Of a DNA stretch of 64,000 nt, positions 31,268 to 40,299 are shown piece after piece. The position numbers and the translations under genes were made by a program. Origin of the DNA: Actinomyces marmotae (GTDB lineage: Bacteria; Actinomycetota; Actinomycetes; Actinomycetales; Actinomycetaceae); NCBI RefSeq assembly GCF_013177295.1, contig NZ_CP053642.1, positions 434,001 through 498,000 of the forward strand, in the 5' to 3' direction. Position 1 is the first letter of the stretch; each line of letters begins with the position of its first letter. The notes beneath the pieces were generated by a model. That model worked only from the letters and a program-made list of their open reading frames with translations, ran no database searches and was not told the DNA's origin.

Positions 31268-31273
31268 TACGGT
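31268..31273 (+). promoter_or_regulatory. -10 box of a leaderless promoter for manA
   Basis: TACGGT is followed by 6 nt and then the A of ATG at 31280, so the expected transcript begins at the start codon. There is no ribosome site. The same spacing occurs at the LCP and WbbL-like genes, which supports both this promoter and the ATG start. Confidence 0.5.
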
Positions 31274-31279
31274 GTGCCT

Positions 31280-32473
31280 ATGGAGAGACTCCACGGCTTC
31301 CGCCAGAGGTACGACTGGGGGCACCCCACCGCCATCCCCGAGCTCCTGGGGGAGGCGCCCGACGGCGCGCCCTGGGCTGAGCAGTGGCTCGGCGCCCACC
31401 CCCTCGGGCCGGCCACCATGGGGGAGGGGGCGGGCACCCTCGCCCAGCGAATCGCCGCCGAGCCCGCCCGCCTCCTGGGTGAGGACGTCATGCTCTGCTT
31501 CGGGCCCCGGCTGCCCTTCCTGCTCAAGATCATCGCCCCCGCGCGTGCCCTGTCCCTCCAGGTCCACCCCTCCATCGGGCAGGCCATCGAGGGCTATGAG
31601 GCCGAGGATCGGGCTGGCATCGACCTGGCCAGCCCCGTGCGCAACTACAAGGACCGCAACCACAAGCCTGAGATGGTCCTGGCCCTGACCGATTTCGAGG
31701 CGGTCGCGGGCTTCCGCGCCCCCCGCCGCGCGGCGGAGGTGCTCTCGGGGCTCTCCTCCCCCCTGGCCCGCCGCATGCGCCGGACCCTGCGCCTGGCGCC
31801 CGGCCGCTTCGGCATCCGCCAGGCGTTCACCGACATCGTCTCCGTGGACAGCCGTCCCAGCGGTGAGGAGATCTCCGAGCTCGTCGCCGAGCTCGCGGCC
31901 CGCCTGGCCGCGGGGGCCTCGCCGTCGCGGCGCGCGGACTCCAACGCGGTGGAGATGGCCCGTGCCTTCCCCGGCGACCCCGGGATCGCCGCCGCCCTCC
32001 TGCTCAACCCGGTGACCCTGCGCGCGGGGGAGGCGCTCTTCGTCCCCGCGGGCTCCGTCCACGCGTACATCAGCGGGCTCGGCGTGGAGATTATGGCCTC
32101 CTCCGACAACGTCCTGAGGGCCGGGCTCACCCCCAAGCACATCGACATCCCGGAGATGCTCGCCTGTGTCGACTACGTGGCCGCGCCGCCGGTGCGGCCC
32201 GCCCCCGAGTACCTCTCGCGGGCGACCCGGGCCTACTACGCGCCGGTGGACGATTTCGAACTGCTCGTCACCGACGTCGCGGCGGCCGATGGCGCCGTGG
32301 GGGTCCCCGGGCGCGGTCCGCGCATCCTGCTCGGCATCGACGGCCGCGTAGAGGTCTCGACGACGGCGGGGCGCGAGCGGCTCCAGCGGGGGCAGGCGCT
32401 GTTCGTCGGGGCGGACGAGCGGGCGCTCACCGTCGAGGGCGACGGGAGCGTCGTCCAGGCGGATGTGCCCTGA
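31280..32473 (+). CDS. manA: Mannose-6-phosphate isomerase, class I
   Basis: ManA interconverts fructose-6-phosphate and mannose-6-phosphate, feeding GDP-mannose and glycan synthesis. The 397-residue protein has zinc ligands Gln94 and His96 (LSLQVHP) and Glu131 (NHKPEMV); the fourth His is in VPAGSVHAYISG. The start MERLHGFRQRYDWG is typical. A GTG two codons upstream is possible, but ATG at 31280 fits the -10 spacing. Its stop lies 3 bp from the convergent TIGR03089 stop. manA also neighbours whiB2 and DUF3499 genes in other actinobacteria. Confidence 0.95.
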   Translation: MERLHGFRQRYDWGHPTAIPELLGEAPDGAPWAEQWLGAHPLGPATMGEGAGTLAQRIAAEPARLLGEDVMLCFGPRLPFLLKIIAPARALSLQVHPSIGQAIEGYEAEDRAGIDLASPVRNYKDRNHKPEMVLALTDFEAVAGFRAPRRAAEVLSGLSSPLARRMRRTLRLAPGRFGIRQAFTDIVSVDSRPSGEEISELVAELAARLAAGASPSRRADSNAVEMARAFPGDPGIAAALLLNPVTLRAGEALFVPAGSVHAYISGLGVEIMASSDNVLRAGLTPKHIDIPEMLACVDYVAAPPVRPAPEYLSRATRAYYAPVDDFELLVTDVAAADGAVGVPGRGPRILLGIDGRVEVSTTAGRERLQRGQALFVGADERALTVEGDGSVVQADVP

Positions 32474-32476
32474 CCC

Positions 32477-33220
32477 TCAGGCGGCCCCCTCCTGACGGGC
32501 GGCCGCGGTGGCGAGCGCGTCGTCGGCGCCCGGCGCCAGGAGCACGGCGGCGCGCCCATCCCTCCAGGCGGCGAGGATGGCGCGCATCGCGGCCGGCATC
32601 GTCTCGTGGCGGATGAGGACCGCGCCGGGAGTCCCGGGCGTGGCGCCCGCCGGGCCCGTGGCGGGGGGCAGGGAGTCGACCAGTGCCCCCCGGTCGAGGC
32701 TCCGCCCCGAGCCGGGCCCGCCAGGCGCCCCGGTGGCCTCGATGAGCGCGGGGGCGCCGGGCGCCGCCGGGAGGGCTGGGAAGGAGTCCGGATGGGCCAT
32801 GAGATCGGCGACGCCGTCGCTCACCAGGGGCGGCAGCGCGCCCGGCCAGCGCAGGGCGAGCGAGGCTCGGGCCACGAGGGCCTGGACGTCGGCGTCCTGG
32901 TGGAGCCGGTCGGGGGAGAAGGCGACGCTGACGGCGGGCGCGACGGCGGTGCTGGTCTCGTCGGCGCCCGCGTCCAGGACGCCGCCCCCCGCCTGCCAGG
33001 TCCCGAGCCACCAGGTCACCGTCCTCCAGTGGGGCTCCAGCGCGCAGTGGACGAGGGGTGCGGGGCCCGCCTCGGCGTCGAGGAAGGCGGCGGTCTTCGA
33101 CGACCACATCGCCAGCACGCGCCCCGTCAGCTCGATGCGCTCCTCGGGCGCGTACCAGATCAGCCAGGGGCGATCGCCGTCGGCCGAGGTCGGGAGGAGT
33201 GGGGTGAGGGGGTCGTTCAT
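32477..33220 (-). CDS. TIGR03089 family protein
   Basis: This 247-residue soluble protein belongs to an actinobacterial family of unknown function (mycobacterial homologue Rv3268) that resembles a degenerate acyl-CoA-synthetase/AMP-ligase N-terminus. Visible elements are RPWLIWYAPEERIELTGRVL, WSSKTAAFLDAEAG, WRTVTWWLGTWQAGG and LRWPGALPPL. Family members are normally found beside LCP and RmlD genes, and the LCP gene of this window is 32 kb away, so the block may have been split by the polysaccharide locus. ATG at 33220 is preferred over an upstream TTG at 33232. Confidence 0.8.
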   Translation of the reverse strand: MNDPLTPLLPTSADGDRPWLIWYAPEERIELTGRVLAMWSSKTAAFLDAEAGPAPLVHCALEPHWRTVTWWLGTWQAGGGVLDAGADETSTAVAPAVSVAFSPDRLHQDADVQALVARASLALRWPGALPPLVSDGVADLMAHPDSFPALPAAPGAPALIEATGAPGGPGSGRSLDRGALVDSLPPATGPAGATPGTPGAVLIRHETMPAAMRAILAAWRDGRAAVLLAPGADDALATAAARQEGAA

Positions 33221-33364
33221 AGCCGGATTCAATCAGAGTTGAGGCGCTTCTGAGGGTCCCCGGTGAGGCTCGGTGACGGGGTTTTCCGCGGAACGGCGGG
33301 TGATCTGCGGGCTTGAGTGGCGCGTCTCAACTCGGTCTCAGCAGATCATGTGGCCTTTCTCGGC

Positions 33365-33394
33365 TTGATACCTGGTCTTACAGACGTGTAGTTT
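33365..33394 (+). promoter_or_regulatory. Promoter of whiB2
   Basis: A TTGATA -35 box (33365-33370), an 18-bp spacer and a TAGTTT -10 box (33389-33394) lie in a locally AT-richer stretch. The transcript would start near 33401, giving a leader of about 30 nt with a GAAGGGA ribosome site before the GTG at 33432. This is one of the two best sigma-70-type promoters in the window. Confidence 0.6.
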
Positions 33395-33431
33395 GGTTTC
33401 ATCAGTTGATCCTCTCTGAAGGGAAGCCATC

Positions 33432-33746
33432 GTGTGGAACATCCTCGGTGACGGGCCTCTGGCGCTGTCCGATGATGCTGACGACGCCGCGATCATCCTT
33501 CTCTTCGGGGGTGGGGACGAGTCCGGCCCGCTGCCGTGGCAGGAGCGCGCGCTGTGCGCCCAGACCGATCCCGAGGCCTTCTTCCCGGAGAAGGGCGGCT
33601 CCACCCGCGAGGCCAAGCGCGTGTGCGCCAGTTGCGAGGTCCGCGAGGAGTGCCTTGAGTACGCCCTCGCCAATGACGAGCGCTTCGGCATCTGGGGAGG
33701 CCTGTCGGAGCGGGAGCGCCGCAAGCTCAAGCGCCGGGCCGTATGA
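33432..33746 (+). CDS. whiB2: WhiB family iron-sulfur transcription factor, WhiB2/WhmD-like
   Basis: This 104-residue WhiB protein carries a 4Fe-4S cluster and works with the primary sigma factor. The four ligands are Cys42, Cys65, Cys68 and Cys74; the turn motif GIWGG (86-90) and a basic C-terminal tail (RRKLKRRAV) for DNA contact follow. The acidic N-terminus (DDADDAAI) and the gene order (TIGR03089, GT2, DUF5719, DUF3499) indicate the WhiB2 group, which controls septation genes in other actinobacteria. GTG start with a GAAGGGA site. The stop overlaps the next start (ATGA). Confidence 0.93.
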   Translation: MWNILGDGPLALSDDADDAAIILLFGGGDESGPLPWQERALCAQTDPEAFFPEKGGSTREAKRVCASCEVREECLEYALANDERFGIWGGLSERERRKLKRRAV

Positions 33747-36700
33747 CCGCGCCGGGCCCCGAAGCCCGCTCGAGCGCCGAGGGTATTCCCGGCGCCGGGG
33801 CCGGCCGTGCTCAGGATGAGACCCTCGCCGTCGTCGTGACCGCGGGGGTCACTGCCTTCCTGCCCCGGGCGCTGGTCGCGCTCGCGGCGCAGACCGCCCT
33901 CCCGGCCGCCGTGCTCATCGTCGACGTCGCCTCGCGCGCCAATGGCCTGGGTGACGGCACCCCCGTCGAAGAGGCCGTGGAGGCCTCCGGACTCGACCTC
34001 GTCACCGCCGTGCGCATTCTGCGCGCCCCCGCCGCGCTCACCCTTGGCGGCGCCGTCGCCCGAGGGCTCGCCCTTGCCCAGGAGCGGGCCGCGGCCCGGC
34101 CCCGCCCGGAAGTCAGTGACGAGGATGAGGGCCGCCCGCTCCTCAGCCTCGACCTCGACCCCTCCGACGCCCAGTGGCTGTGGCTCCTCCACGACGACTC
34201 CGCCCCGGAGCCCGACTGCCTCGCCGAGCTCCTCCAGGCCGTCACCACCGCCCGCTCGATCGCGTTGGCCGGCCCCAAGCAGGTGGACTGGGACAACCCC
34301 GATCTGCTCCTCGAGGTCGGGCTGCGGGCCACGGGCTCGGCGCGCCGCGCGAACGACATCGTCCCCGGCGAGATCGATCAGGGGCAGCACGATGACCGCA
34401 GCGACGTGCTCGCCGTGGGCACCGCGGGCGCGCTCATCTCCTATCAGGCCTGGCAGGAGGTCGGCGGCGCTTCGCCCGACATGCCCCTGCTCTCCGAGGG
34501 CCTGGAACTCTCCCACGCCCTGCGGTTGGCCGGGCACAGGGTCGTCGTCGTCCCGAGCGCCGTCATCCGGCACCGGCGCGCCACCTACCTCGGCCTGCGC
34601 GGCGCCGATGCGGACGGTGCTCCCACCGACGCCGATGAGGCCGCCGGCGCGCCCTCCCCGGTGGAGCGTGCCGAGTCCCCCGATGCCGGGCAGGCCCCCG
34701 AGGCCGCCGCCTCAGTGGAGCCACCGGATCTCGACCGCTCCTTCCGGGCCCGCCGCACCGCCCAACTGGTCGCCTGGGCCACGATCTCCACCCGGCCCCT
34801 GCTCCCGCTGCTTGCCTGGATGATCCTCCTCGCCCTCGGGCGGGGGGCCTGGCGCCTGCTCACCAAGGCCCCGGGCCTGGCGGGCGACGAGTTGGCGGCC
34901 GCCCTCACCGCCGCCTCCCGGCCCGCCCGCATCCGGCGCGGCCGGCGGCGCCTTGCCTCCTTCACCGCCGTCCCGCGCGGTGTGCTCGCCGAGCTGTACC
35001 TCGACCCCGCCGAGATCCGCGCGGCCAGGAGGGACCGGGGCCGCCAGGAGCGCCAGCGCCTCGCCCGCGCCGCCGCGCCCAGTGAGCTCGAGCTCGGCGA
35101 GCTCGCGGCCCTGGCCACCCGCCGTCGGCGGGCTCTGGGGGCCGTCCTGGCCCTGGCCGCCATCTGCGGCCTGACCGCCCTGGGCGAGGCGCTCACTGCC
35201 CGCTCCGTCATGGGCGGGGCGCTCGCCTCGCTCGGCGAGGACTGGCGGGCCCTGTGGGACGCGGCCTGGAGCACCTGGGCGGGCTCGGCCGACGGCTACC
35301 CCACCGCGATGACGCCCTTCCTCGCGGTCCTCGCCCTGCCGATGGCGCTGGCCGGCGCGGCGGGTATCAGCGGGGACGCGCTCGTCCACCTGCTCCTGCT
35401 CGCCTCGCTGCCACTGGCCGCCGCCGGCGCCTGGTTTGCCGCGGGCGCGGTCACCCGCCGTATCGCCCTGCGAGCCTGGGCCGCCCTGACCTGGGCGGCC
35501 GCGCCCAGCCTGCTGTTCGCCGCCGGGCAGGGGCGCCTGGCCTCGCTCATCGTCCACATCCTCCTGCCCTGGGCGCTGGTCGCGCTGGCCCGCGCCGTCG
35601 GCGCCGACCGCCGCGATCGCGTGCTCTCGGGCCTGGCGGGCGCCCACCGCATCTCCGACGACGAACTCGCCCACGCCGAGAGCATCAGCAGCGCCCGCGT
35701 CGAGGAGCTCGGGGAGCTCGCGGAAGAGGAGCTCGCGGAACTCGGGGAGCCGGGCGAGCAGCACGGGCCCGGGGGCTCCGGGCCGCGGGCGGATGACGCC
35801 GGCCCGGAGGAGCCCGCTGAGGCCATCGAAGGGGCAGGGGAGCCCACCCGGAGCCCTGACGACGCCGAAGAGTCTGGGCCCCACGACTCCGGGCCCCACG
35901 CCGACGAGGCGGGGGAGGACGACACCCAGGATGACGCCCAGGAAGGCGCCGGGGCCCCGCCGAGGCAGCCCCTGTCCGAACGGCTGGCCGCCAGGATCCA
36001 GCAGGCGGCCGCCGCGGCCCGGGCCACCGCCGCCGTCGAGCACTACGGCCCCGGCTCCCCGACGGCCGCCGCCGTCGCCGGGCTGCTCCTGGCCGCCATC
36101 ACCGCGGCAGTCCCCGCCACAGCCGCCATCATCGTCCCCGCGCTGCTCCTGCTCATCGTCGTCAAGGCGCTCCAGCGGGCGCTCGGCCCCAGCCGGGCCC
36201 CCGGCGGGGCGCGGCGCCTCCTGCTCACCCTCGTCCCGGCCGCCGTCACCCCGGCGCCCGTGTGGTGGCGCGCCTGGCAGCTGCGCGAGGCGGGCGACGG
36301 GGCCGCGGCGCTCCGCCTCCTTCTCACTGAGCCCGGCGCGCCCGTGGTCACCCCGGCGCCCGGCCGCGCGGACCTCCTCCTCGGCTCGCCCATCGACCTG
36401 GCCTCGCTCATTCCCGGCGAGCACGCGCTCCTGGCCGTCCGCCTCCTGCTGGCGCTCGCCCCACTCCTCGCCCTCACCGGCCTGCTGGCCTCCGGGCGCC
36501 GGGGCGGCAGGGCCCGCGCGGGCGCCCTCACGGCGATCGGAGCCCTCGCCCTCGCCGTTGTCACCGCCGGGACCATCATCGGCACCGGCCTTGCGCCCAG
36601 CGGCGCCCGCATGACCGTGGTCGGCTGGCCGGGCGCCGCGCAGAGCCTCGCCCTGGCGGGGGTGCTCGCCGCGGCCCTGGCCGGGGCCGATGCCACCCGC

Positions 36701-37729
36701 GCCGCCCTGGTCCAGCGCTCCCGCGGCTGGTTCCAGATCGCCGCGCCCGTGGCCTGCGCGCTCGCCCTCGTCCCGCCCCTGCTGCTCGGCGGCGGATGGG
36801 CCCTCGCCGTCGCGCATGGCGACCGCGTCCCCGGCCAGGTGCGGGCCACCAACCCGGGCGCCCCCCTCATGGCCCTGCGGCCGGCGGCCCGGCAGGTCCC
36901 GCTCATCGCTCGCGAGCTCCAGCGCGCCCCCGAGGCCAGTCGCGTCCTCGTCCTGGGCTCGACCGGGACCGGCGACGGATCGGTGCTGACCGCCTCCATC
37001 TGGCGCGGCGATGGCCTCCTGCTCACCGATGCGCTGCCCGAGCCCACCGGGGCCCGTCTCGACAGCCGCGCTGGCCGGTCCGCCTCAGCGGGCTCGGCCG
37101 CGGACGGGGCCGAAGGCCTCGCTGACACCGCCGATTCCTCACTGGCGGCGGCCATCGCCAGCACCGTCGCGGGCCAGGGTGAGACGGCCGCCGACGAACT
37201 CTCGGCGCACGGCATCGGCGTCGTCCTGCTGACCACCAGGCAGGGCGACGAGGTCACGGCCTCCGCCCGCGCCGGGCTGGCCTCCACCCCCGGCTTGGAG
37301 GAGCTCGCGCGCACGGACGCCGCCGTCTCCTGGCGCGTCATCCCCAGCGATGCCGCGCAGTCGGCGCGCGCCGTCCTCCTCGAGACCGCCGACGGCGGCG
37401 CCCCGCGCGCCTCCACCGTCCCGTTCACCGGCCAGAGCACCACCACGACCATCCCCGGCTCCGCCTCCGGGCGCGACCGCGTGCTCGTGCTCGCCGAGCG
37501 CGCCGATCCCGGCTGGAGCGCCACCCTCAACGGCGAGCCCCTCCAGGCCACCACCCGGACCGATGGCCGGGGCCAGTGGCAGCAGGCCTTCCTTATCCCC
37601 GCCAGTGGCGGCGAGCTCACCCTCACCCACTCCTCCGCCGACGAGCGGATGCTCGCCGTCGCCATCATGACGGTCTGGGCGATCACAGCCCTGGCCGCGC
37701 TCCCGCTGCGCCGTAGGAGGTCCGCATGA
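33743..37729 (+). CDS. Giant membrane glycosyltransferase: GT2 domain plus multi-helix region with an acidic insert
   Basis: This 1328-residue protein opens with a GT2-like domain (about 20-290) showing LAVVVTAGVTAFLPRALVAL, IVDVASRA and WLWLLHDDSAPEPDCLAELL. About a dozen membrane helices and outer loops follow. A highly acidic, Pro/Glu/Asp-rich insert (about 634-760, DNA 35645-36025) splits the membrane part. The C-terminal outer region (about 1030-1310) ends in one helix and an Arg-rich tip. Homologues sit between whiB2 and DUF5719 genes across actinobacteria; a role in envelope glycan assembly is likely but the product is unknown. It is coupled to whiB2 (ATGA) and to DUF5719 (ATGA). Confidence 0.85.
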   Translation: MTAPGPEARSSAEGIPGAGAGRAQDETLAVVVTAGVTAFLPRALVALAAQTALPAAVLIVDVASRANGLGDGTPVEEAVEASGLDLVTAVRILRAPAALTLGGAVARGLALAQERAAARPRPEVSDEDEGRPLLSLDLDPSDAQWLWLLHDDSAPEPDCLAELLQAVTTARSIALAGPKQVDWDNPDLLLEVGLRATGSARRANDIVPGEIDQGQHDDRSDVLAVGTAGALISYQAWQEVGGASPDMPLLSEGLELSHALRLAGHRVVVVPSAVIRHRRATYLGLRGADADGAPTDADEAAGAPSPVERAESPDAGQAPEAAASVEPPDLDRSFRARRTAQLVAWATISTRPLLPLLAWMILLALGRGAWRLLTKAPGLAGDELAAALTAASRPARIRRGRRRLASFTAVPRGVLAELYLDPAEIRAARRDRGRQERQRLARAAAPSELELGELAALATRRRRALGAVLALAAICGLTALGEALTARSVMGGALASLGEDWRALWDAAWSTWAGSADGYPTAMTPFLAVLALPMALAGAAGISGDALVHLLLLASLPLAAAGAWFAAGAVTRRIALRAWAALTWAAAPSLLFAAGQGRLASLIVHILLPWALVALARAVGADRRDRVLSGLAGAHRISDDELAHAESISSARVEELGELAEEELAELGEPGEQHGPGGSGPRADDAGPEEPAEAIEGAGEPTRSPDDAEESGPHDSGPHADEAGEDDTQDDAQEGAGAPPRQPLSERLAARIQQAAAAARATAAVEHYGPGSPTAAAVAGLLLAAITAAVPATAAIIVPALLLLIVVKALQRALGPSRAPGGARRLLLTLVPAAVTPAPVWWRAWQLREAGDGAAALRLLLTEPGAPVVTPAPGRADLLLGSPIDLASLIPGEHALLAVRLLLALAPLLALTGLLASGRRGGRARAGALTAIGALALAVVTAGTIIGTGLAPSGARMTVVGWPGAAQSLALAGVLAAALAGADATRAALVQRSRGWFQIAAPVACALALVPPLLLGGGWALAVAHGDRVPGQVRATNPGAPLMALRPAARQVPLIARELQRAPEASRVLVLGSTGTGDGSVLTASIWRGDGLLLTDALPEPTGARLDSRAGRSASAGSAADGAEGLADTADSSLAAAIASTVAGQGETAADELSAHGIGVVLLTTRQGDEVTASARAGLASTPGLEELARTDAAVSWRVIPSDAAQSARAVLLETADGGAPRASTVPFTGQSTTTTIPGSASGRDRVLVLAERADPGWSATLNGEPLQATTRTDGRGQWQQAFLIPASGGELTLTHSSADERMLAVAIMTVWAITALAALPLRRRRSA

Positions 37730-39243
37730 GCCCCCACCTCAGCCTCGGGCCGAGCCCCGTTCGGCGCGCCGCCGGATTGGGCGCCGGGGTCGTCCTCCTC
37801 GCCGGCGCCGTCGGCCTGGCGGCCTGGGCCGGCCCCGCTCCCGCGGCGCCCATCCGGGAGGTCGGCGCCGTCGGCATCGACGCGCCCGCAGGCACCGCGG
37901 CCTACGGCTGCCCCGCCGCCCCCGCCAACACCCTCAGCGGCGTCGATGTGCGGCAGGCCACCACGACCACCACGATCCTCCCCGTCGGATCGCCTGCCTC
38001 GCTGCGCTACGCGGGCACGGCCGTGAATGCCGGGCCCTCCTCCCCGACGACGCTCACCGGCCCCCAGGGCTCCGGCGGCGGAATCCTCACCGCCGCCCCC
38101 GCCAACGACTCCAGCCCTGCCGGTGCTGCCGGCGCCGTCACCTCGGCCACTGATGCGGGGGACCTGCGCGGGCTGGCCGCTGCGCCCTGCGCGCCCGGCC
38201 GCTCCGTCGCCTGGATCGTCGGGGGCTCGACCGCTCTCGGCTCCTCCGCCGAACTGCGCCTGACCAACCCCGGCGTCACCACCGTGTCCGCCCGCGTGCG
38301 CCTGTACGGCTCGGCCGGGGCGATCTCCCTTCCCTCCAATGGCGAGGTCGTCGTCGAGCCGGGGAAGACCTCGTCCCTCCTCCTGGAGTCCGCTGGCGCC
38401 GCCGATCCGAGGATCGCCCTGTCCGTTGAATCCGACGGCGGGAGCATCGTGTCCACCCTCGTCACCGAGGGCCTTGACGGTGAGACCCCCGCCGGGGTGG
38501 AGATGCTCACCCCGGGCGCCGCGCCCGCCACCGAGCAGACCATCCCCGCGGTGGCCCTGGCGAAGGCCGCCGAGCAGGGCTCCGAGGCTGTGAGCGGGGC
38601 GGTGTCCTCCGACGAGCCCGTCCTGCGCGTGGTCAACCCCGGGGACACCCCGGCCACCGTCGCGGTCACGCTCCTCGGCAGCGCCGGCCCCACCCCACTG
38701 CCCGGCGCGCAGGCCGTCACCATCGATCCCGGCTCCGTCTTCGACATCACCCTGACTGGCGTCGACGCCGGTGCCTACGGCATCCGGGTCACCTCCGACG
38801 CTCCCGTCAGCGCCGCCGCCAGGATGGTCCGCGTCGGCGGCGAACTGCCCGCGCGCTCCGGCGCTCTGGCCCACGACGTCGCCTGGAGCCAGGCGGCCCC
38901 GTCCGGCGCTCTCGCCTCCGCGACGGCCCTCATGCCCCGCGACGGCGTCTCGCCGGAACTCGTCATCTCCTCGACGGCGGGCGAGGCCAGGACCGTGGAC
39001 CTGGCCAGTCCCGATGGGTCGTGGTCGACCACCGTCGACATCCCAGCGGGGTCGAGCGTGACAGCCCAGGTGCCGGCGGGGGTGAGCGCCGTGCGGCTGA
39101 GCGCCGCGCGGCCTGACGGCCTGAGCGCCGCCGTGCTGCTCACCCGCGAGGCCTCGGGGGATGCGGCCGGCCCGCTCATCGCCGTCCTGCCGGTCATCGC
39201 CGACTCCGCCGCGCGGGCCTCCACGCGGATCAGCCTCGGCTGA
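37726..39243 (+). CDS. DUF5719 family exported protein
   Basis: This 505-residue protein has an N-terminal signal/anchor (about 13-38, ending in PAAP) and an extracellular region rich in Ala, Ser, Thr and Gly made of repeated beta-sandwich-like segments (for example ELRLTNPGVTTVSARVRLYG and VLRVVNPGDTPATVAVTLLG). It has few Cys and no catalytic motif that I recognise. It overlaps the giant GT2 gene by 4 nt, and this pairing is conserved, suggesting a complex on the outer face. Function unknown. Confidence 0.85.
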   Translation: MSPHLSLGPSPVRRAAGLGAGVVLLAGAVGLAAWAGPAPAAPIREVGAVGIDAPAGTAAYGCPAAPANTLSGVDVRQATTTTTILPVGSPASLRYAGTAVNAGPSSPTTLTGPQGSGGGILTAAPANDSSPAGAAGAVTSATDAGDLRGLAAAPCAPGRSVAWIVGGSTALGSSAELRLTNPGVTTVSARVRLYGSAGAISLPSNGEVVVEPGKTSSLLLESAGAADPRIALSVESDGGSIVSTLVTEGLDGETPAGVEMLTPGAAPATEQTIPAVALAKAAEQGSEAVSGAVSSDEPVLRVVNPGDTPATVAVTLLGSAGPTPLPGAQAVTIDPGSVFDITLTGVDAGAYGIRVTSDAPVSAAARMVRVGGELPARSGALAHDVAWSQAAPSGALASATALMPRDGVSPELVISSTAGEARTVDLASPDGSWSTTVDIPAGSSVTAQVPAGVSAVRLSAARPDGLSAAVLLTREASGDAAGPLIAVLPVIADSAARASTRISLG

Positions 39244-39245
39244 CC

Positions 39246-39276
39246 GGCCCCGGGCGCGAGCCGCGCCGCCGGGGCC
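39246..39276. terminator. Bidirectional terminator candidate between DUF5719 and the Rv3259-like gene
   Basis: GGCCCCGG (39246-39253) pairs with CCGGGGCC (39269-39276) across a 15-nt GC-rich loop, in a 44-bp gap between convergent stop codons. There is no U tract, as is usual in GC-rich actinobacteria. Confidence 0.45.
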
Positions 39277-39287
39277 CGGGCAGGGCG

Positions 39288-39749
39288 TCAGAAGAAGTCC
39301 GGGTCGATCTCCTCCGGGCGGCGGCCCATCATCGTGGAGACCTGCTCGACGACGACGTGGCGCACGAGCGCGCGCAGTTCGGTGGTGTCCCGGGTCCGGG
39401 AGACCACTGGCCGGCGGTAGACAACCACCCGTCCGGGTAGCCCCGCGCGGGGCTCCGGCGCGAAACCGCGCCCCAGGACGATCCCCGGCTCCCAGGGCGC
39501 GGGGTCGGAGGGCGGAACCTCCTCGACGGCGAACTGCACGTCCGCGACGAAGGGGTGCCTCCGGGCCAGATCGTCGGCGACCTCGATGACCAGGGCGTCG
39601 AAGCGCTCGGCGCGGGTCCGCCAGGCCGGCAGCACCGGGGGCATGAGCGGGCCGCGCAGGCCGTGCCCGTGACGGTCCCGGTGGCGCCTGGCCGACCTCG
39701 GGGCCGGGGCCGGGAGGGCTCGGGGCTGGAAGGAGCGGGGGCGTCTCAC
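39288..39749 (-). CDS. Rv3259-like 'metallopeptidase family' protein lacking the HExxH motif
   Basis: This 153-residue protein has a basic N-terminus (RRHRDRHGHGLRGPL), then LPAWRTRAERFDALVIEVADDL and VVVYRRPVVSRTR, as in the zincin-like family next to whiB2/DUF3499. At the place of HExxH it reads RHVVVEQVSTMMG, so the catalytic Glu and second His are not in a zinc-protease pattern. The protein is unlikely to be an active zincin; it may be a structural relative. The GTG at 39749 was chosen because it gives the usual short basic N-terminus. Confidence 0.78.
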   Translation of the reverse strand: MRRPRSFQPRALPAPAPRSARRHRDRHGHGLRGPLMPPVLPAWRTRAERFDALVIEVADDLARRHPFVADVQFAVEEVPPSDPAPWEPGIVLGRGFAPEPRAGLPGRVVVYRRPVVSRTRDTTELRALVRHVVVEQVSTMMGRRPEEIDPDFF

Positions 39750-39843
39750 GCAGCCACCATACGTGCCGGGCTGAGGGTCGGCCGCGCGCGCCTCGCCGTC
39801 GCCCTGAGTGATTCCCGATGGCCGGGCGCGATAACCTGCGCTG

Positions 39844-40287
39844 GTGAGGAATGTGAGGAGTTGCCGGCGGCCCGGCTGCGAGAACCCTGCTGTCGCGACG
39901 CTCACCAGCGTCTACGCGGATTCCACGATCGTCATCGGACCGCTGTCAACGGAGCGCCGGCCCGAGGCCTACGACTTGTGCGCCAAGCACGTCGAGTCCT
40001 TCACCGCCCCCAGGGGGTGGCAGATCATCCGGTTGGCCACCGAGTTCGCCCCCGCGCCGCCCTCGGAGGATGACCTGCTCGCCCTGGCTGATGCCGTCCG
40101 CGAGGCCTCGCGCGCGCCCCGGCCCCCGGCCCGGCCCGCCGAGCACGTGGGCCGCCCCGGCGGCATCATGCCGGCCCCGCTCACCCATGACCCCGACGTC
40201 CTGCCAGACCACCTCACGGGCCTCGGGGATGGGGAGATCACCCGCCGCGGCCATCTCCGGGTCCTGCGCGGCGAGAAGGAGGACTGA
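39844..40287 (+). CDS. DUF3499 family protein
   Basis: This 147-residue soluble protein has a putative zinc site made of Cys7, Cys12, Cys46 and His49 (CRRPGCENPA and YDLCAKHVESF). The TYADSTIV-like core and LDTAPRGW-like segment (FTAPRGWQIIRL) are typical of DUF3499, a family found only in actinobacteria (mycobacterial Rv3258c). The C-terminal 60 residues are Pro-rich. The GTG at 39844 has no clear ribosome site and may be leaderless. It is divergent from the Rv3259-like gene. A phosphomannomutase gene often follows in other genomes but is absent here. Confidence 0.85.
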   Translation: MRNVRSCRRPGCENPAVATLTSVYADSTIVIGPLSTERRPEAYDLCAKHVESFTAPRGWQIIRLATEFAPAPPSEDDLLALADAVREASRAPRPPARPAEHVGRPGGIMPAPLTHDPDVLPDHLTGLGDGEITRRGHLRVLRGEKED

Positions 40288-40299
40288 CCTCTCCCTCCC

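Noticed and set aside
32477..33232. TTG start of the TIGR03089 gene at 33232
   Set aside because: An ATG lies four codons downstream and no ribosome site supports the TTG.
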